Origin: Chitinophagaceae bacterium
GTDB taxonomy: Bacteria; Bacteroidota; Bacteroidia; Chitinophagales; Chitinophagaceae
DNA length: 64,000 bases
Direction of reading: 5' to 3'
Assembly: GCA_016721725.1 (NCBI GenBank)
Contig: JADKHN010000006.1
Location: 682,001 to 746,000, forward strand
Part shown: in pieces, positions 61,995-64,000 of the stretch
Numbering within the stretch: the first letter of the stretch is position 1
Layout: each line of letters opens with the position of its first letter
Notes under the pieces: model-generated
Seen by the model: the letters and a program-made list of their open reading frames with translations, nothing else
Database searches by the model: none
What the model was told of the DNA's origin: nothing
Program-made: the position numbers and the translations under genes

Positions 61995-63593
61995 TCATTC
62001 TTCGGTGATCACCGTGAACTGTTGTTCCAGTCCCAGGGAATGCGTATGGATCAATTCGAGGAAACCACTGCCCCATTGGGCATAGTAAGGCAAGAGGTTA
62101 TCGACCCTTTCCTGCAGGATGCCGCGGGGAAATAAACCCGCCCTGAGTTTTTGCACCTGCCTTTGCTGCACCTCCAGTTTCTTTTTTTCCGCCCGGATTA
62201 TTTTCTTTTCCAGCGCATCGATCTTTTTCAATGCCTGTGCATACAGTGCCCTGGTGTGTGTTTCCAGGTTCTTATCGGCGAGCCCGGCCGATTTACCAAG
62301 GCCCATATAAAATTGTTCAAGAATCTTCTTCTCTTCAGCCAGGTCGATTTTAACAGCCGATTCCCTTTTAACGATCCTGTTCATCAATTCGTTCTCCGAT
62401 TTGAATAACGCTTCGGTGGTAAGTCCCAATTTTTCGGTCAATACACGATTAGTTTCTTCAACAACCAGGAATGAATTGCGCAAGACCAGCACAGGGAAGG
62501 GAACATCAACAGATTCAAAAACCTTTTTCAATTCCAGCCAATAGGCCAGTTCTCCCCCACCGCCAATGAAAGCCACGTTAGGCAGGATCATTTCCTGGAA
62601 GACCGGGCGGAGGATCACGTTCGGACTGAAGCGTTCGGGATGTTTGTGCAATTCCTCTTTTAAGGCCGACTCGTTAAAAGCAAATGCTGAATGTTGTATG
62701 TTAAATATTGAATTTTCAAGAACAATGCGTTCCCTGGAATCTTCATTGAGGTAAAACAGGTTGATCTCCCTGCCCCCTGCCTGTACTTTATATTCAGCAG
62801 GAAAATCTGACATGGTTGCAGCAACCGCCTGATGGGAGAAGTTGGTCAGCAGTTCCTTTTCCGCAACCGGGATGAATGCTTTTTTCAGGGCCTGGTCATC
62901 GGGCAAGAGGATCATCAAACCATACGCCGCGAAGAGCGTATTGACGAGGTGAAAAGTCGCCTGCTCGATGGTTCTCCCCTTCTGATAAGATGACCGTAAC
63001 AATCCGACGAGTTCATCGCCATGGGGCTGAATGGAGAGCTGACCGCTGATGACATCGATCAGTGTGATCAATTCGTCGTCTACGGTCATTCTTCCAACCG
63101 CACCGGTCTGCCTGGTGTTCCAACTGTATTTTTCGCCGGACAGGTAAATATGTCCCAGTTCTTCCAGATCGGCGTCCTCGCTGCCCATATAATACACCGG
63201 CACGAAATGAGACCCGGGAATGTCCAGGCTCAGGGTTTCGGCCAGTTTAACGGCATGCAATATCTTATAGATAAAATACAAATGCCCGGTGAAGATATTG
63301 GGCTGGTGGGCCGTGGTGACCGTAAAACAATCCTCCTCCTTTATCCGGGACAGGTTGATGCGTTGCTTTTCCGAGAGTTCAAGACCGGCATATTGCTTCT
63401 CCCAGGTGGCTGATAACAAAGACCGGTCTGTCGGGTATTTTTTTCTCTCTGCAATGGCTGTCCGTATTCCATCCTCTCTAACCGGGTGGGTAAAGAAAGG
63501 ACGCAGTTTATCCGCTCCATCGAGATAATCATTCACGATTGTGGAGAACAGGCCCGTTTGCCGGCAGGACAAATGCTGTGAACTAAAAGACAT
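61995..63593 (-). CDS. bshC: bacillithiol biosynthesis cysteine-adding enzyme BshC
   Basis: 532 residues from the ATG at 63593; the frame is open to 63725 but the extra residues include translated repeat sequence. VTTAHQPNIFTGHLYFIYKILHAVKLAE and FVPVYYMGSEDADLEELGHI are BshC signatures, and a long coiled coil occupies about residues 420-490. It adds cysteine to GlcN-malate in the last step of bacillithiol synthesis. Confidence 0.93.
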   Translation of the reverse strand: MSFSSQHLSCRQTGLFSTIVNDYLDGADKLRPFFTHPVREDGIRTAIAERKKYPTDRSLLSATWEKQYAGLELSEKQRINLSRIKEEDCFTVTTAHQPNIFTGHLYFIYKILHAVKLAETLSLDIPGSHFVPVYYMGSEDADLEELGHIYLSGEKYSWNTRQTGAVGRMTVDDELITLIDVISGQLSIQPHGDELVGLLRSSYQKGRTIEQATFHLVNTLFAAYGLMILLPDDQALKKAFIPVAEKELLTNFSHQAVAATMSDFPAEYKVQAGGREINLFYLNEDSRERIVLENSIFNIQHSAFAFNESALKEELHKHPERFSPNVILRPVFQEMILPNVAFIGGGGELAYWLELKKVFESVDVPFPVLVLRNSFLVVEETNRVLTEKLGLTTEALFKSENELMNRIVKRESAVKIDLAEEKKILEQFYMGLGKSAGLADKNLETHTRALYAQALKKIDALEKKIIRAEKKKLEVQQRQVQKLRAGLFPRGILQERVDNLLPYYAQWGSGFLELIHTHSLGLEQQFTVITEE

Positions 63594-63658
63594 GAAGCTT
63601 TTTTGGGTATTAGAATGATCAGACAAACTTACGTTAATCCTGAAAATAATGCGTGTTG

Positions 63659-63692
63659 AAAGTTGGAGGTTGGAGGTTAGAGGTTGGAGGTG
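63659..63692. repeat. short TTGGAGG tandem repeats
   Basis: Four to five copies of a TTGGAGG/TTAGAGG heptamer just upstream of bshC. Low-complexity intergenic sequence. Confidence 0.6.
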
Positions 63693-63746
63693 CACGATAT
63701 GGATCATGGTTGTGATCAGGCGCATAATTAGATCACATTAACCTGG

Positions 63747-64000
63747 TCAGCTGCGTTTGATCAGGGTGGAATGTAAAAGCTTCACCTTCCATCCTTTCTT
63801 CTCTTTCACCACGATCACCGTTTCCATCCAGTGCACAGACATGATCTTTCCGTTCCTGGTCATTTCGGAACGAAGGTTATAGGTTACCCAGGCCGTTTTC
63901 CGGTCAACCGTCGTATTGATGAAATCAAACGCATTCGTCCGCTTAAAATCAGCCGCCGTATTCAACCGGATGGTCTTGTTGACCAGGGTATCCAGGTTCC
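63747..64000 (-). CDS. NTF2-like/DUF4440-type protein, C-terminal part
   Basis: The frame is open from the window edge to a stop at 63747, giving about 84 C-terminal residues. The pattern TAWVTYNLRSEMTRNGK...HWMETVIVVKEKKGWKVKLLHSTLIKR is typical of the last strands of SnoaL/DUF4440-like (NTF2 fold) proteins. N-terminus and function are not visible. Confidence 0.6.
   Translation of the reverse strand, partial: NLDTLVNKTIRLNTAADFKRTNAFDFINTTVDRKTAWVTYNLRSEMTRNGKIMSVHWMETVIVVKEKKGWKVKLLHSTLIKRS

Overview
The window looks like a chromosomal piece of a Bacteroidota genome, most likely a Chitinophagaceae-like member. The evidence is: TAnnTTTG -7 boxes (several with a TTTG -33 box); a type IX secretion C-terminal sorting domain; the Bacteroidota arginine pathway with an ArgF' carbamoyltransferase and a GNAT gene first in the operon; bacillithiol genes (BshC and a YfiT/DinB-type transferase); a tmRNA tag of the form G-N-T-Q-Y-A-M-A-A; and many class-typical families (tricorn-like peptidase, GH3-like adenylate-forming enzyme, YeeE/YedE-Crp sulfur module, DUF4258, DUF6132).

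Layout. 1-13.5 kb: end of a sodium/solute symporter, a small conserved protein, a tricorn-like S41 peptidase, a secreted triple-LCCL protein, ilvE with a divergent MocR-type regulator, and a large T9SS-secreted propeller/PKD protein with a small secreted partner. 12.9-17.1 kb: a sulfur/persulfide module (Crp/Fnr regulator, two YeeE/YedE halves, thioredoxin, two small membrane proteins, metallo-beta-lactamase-rhodanese fusion) in which two transcription units share a TGTAAC-N4-GTTACA palindrome at about -41. 17.1-19.7 kb: methyltransferase, two head-to-head truncated genes, tmRNA and a decayed GIY-YIG element. 19.7-31 kb: rseP, dxr and a complete-looking arginine operon on the minus strand (GNAT, argG, argC, argD, argF', argB, argE, argH). 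rseP, dxr, argH and argB are all broken in this sequence, mostly by one-base losses, which is more suggestive of sequence error than of biology. A DUF559 element with terminal inverted repeats sits between argF' and argB. 31-45 kb: GH3-like protein, DUF4258, mtaB, a seven-unit tRNA-Val array, clpS, ompH/skp, aat, acyl-CoA dehydrogenase, yggS, SDR, and a 1423-residue secreted protein with a metzincin-like zinc motif. 45-64 kb: tonB-like, folC, NUDIX, YfiT-like, FKBP, ABC ATPase, fbp, lysC, L,D-transpeptidase, hppD, purK, an RND efflux operon, purE, bshC and a partial NTF2-like gene.

The most unusual signal is an 18-bp perfect palindrome, TCCCGATAGCTATCGGGA. In this window I found it only inside copies of structural RNA genes: in the D-loop of six of the seven tRNA-Val copies, and twice inside a duplicated 5' piece of the tmRNA gene. 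In every case it replaces three nucleotides. The tmRNA duplicate and the tmRNA itself flank a decayed GIY-YIG nuclease gene, which suggests a small palindromic element family that targets RNA genes.
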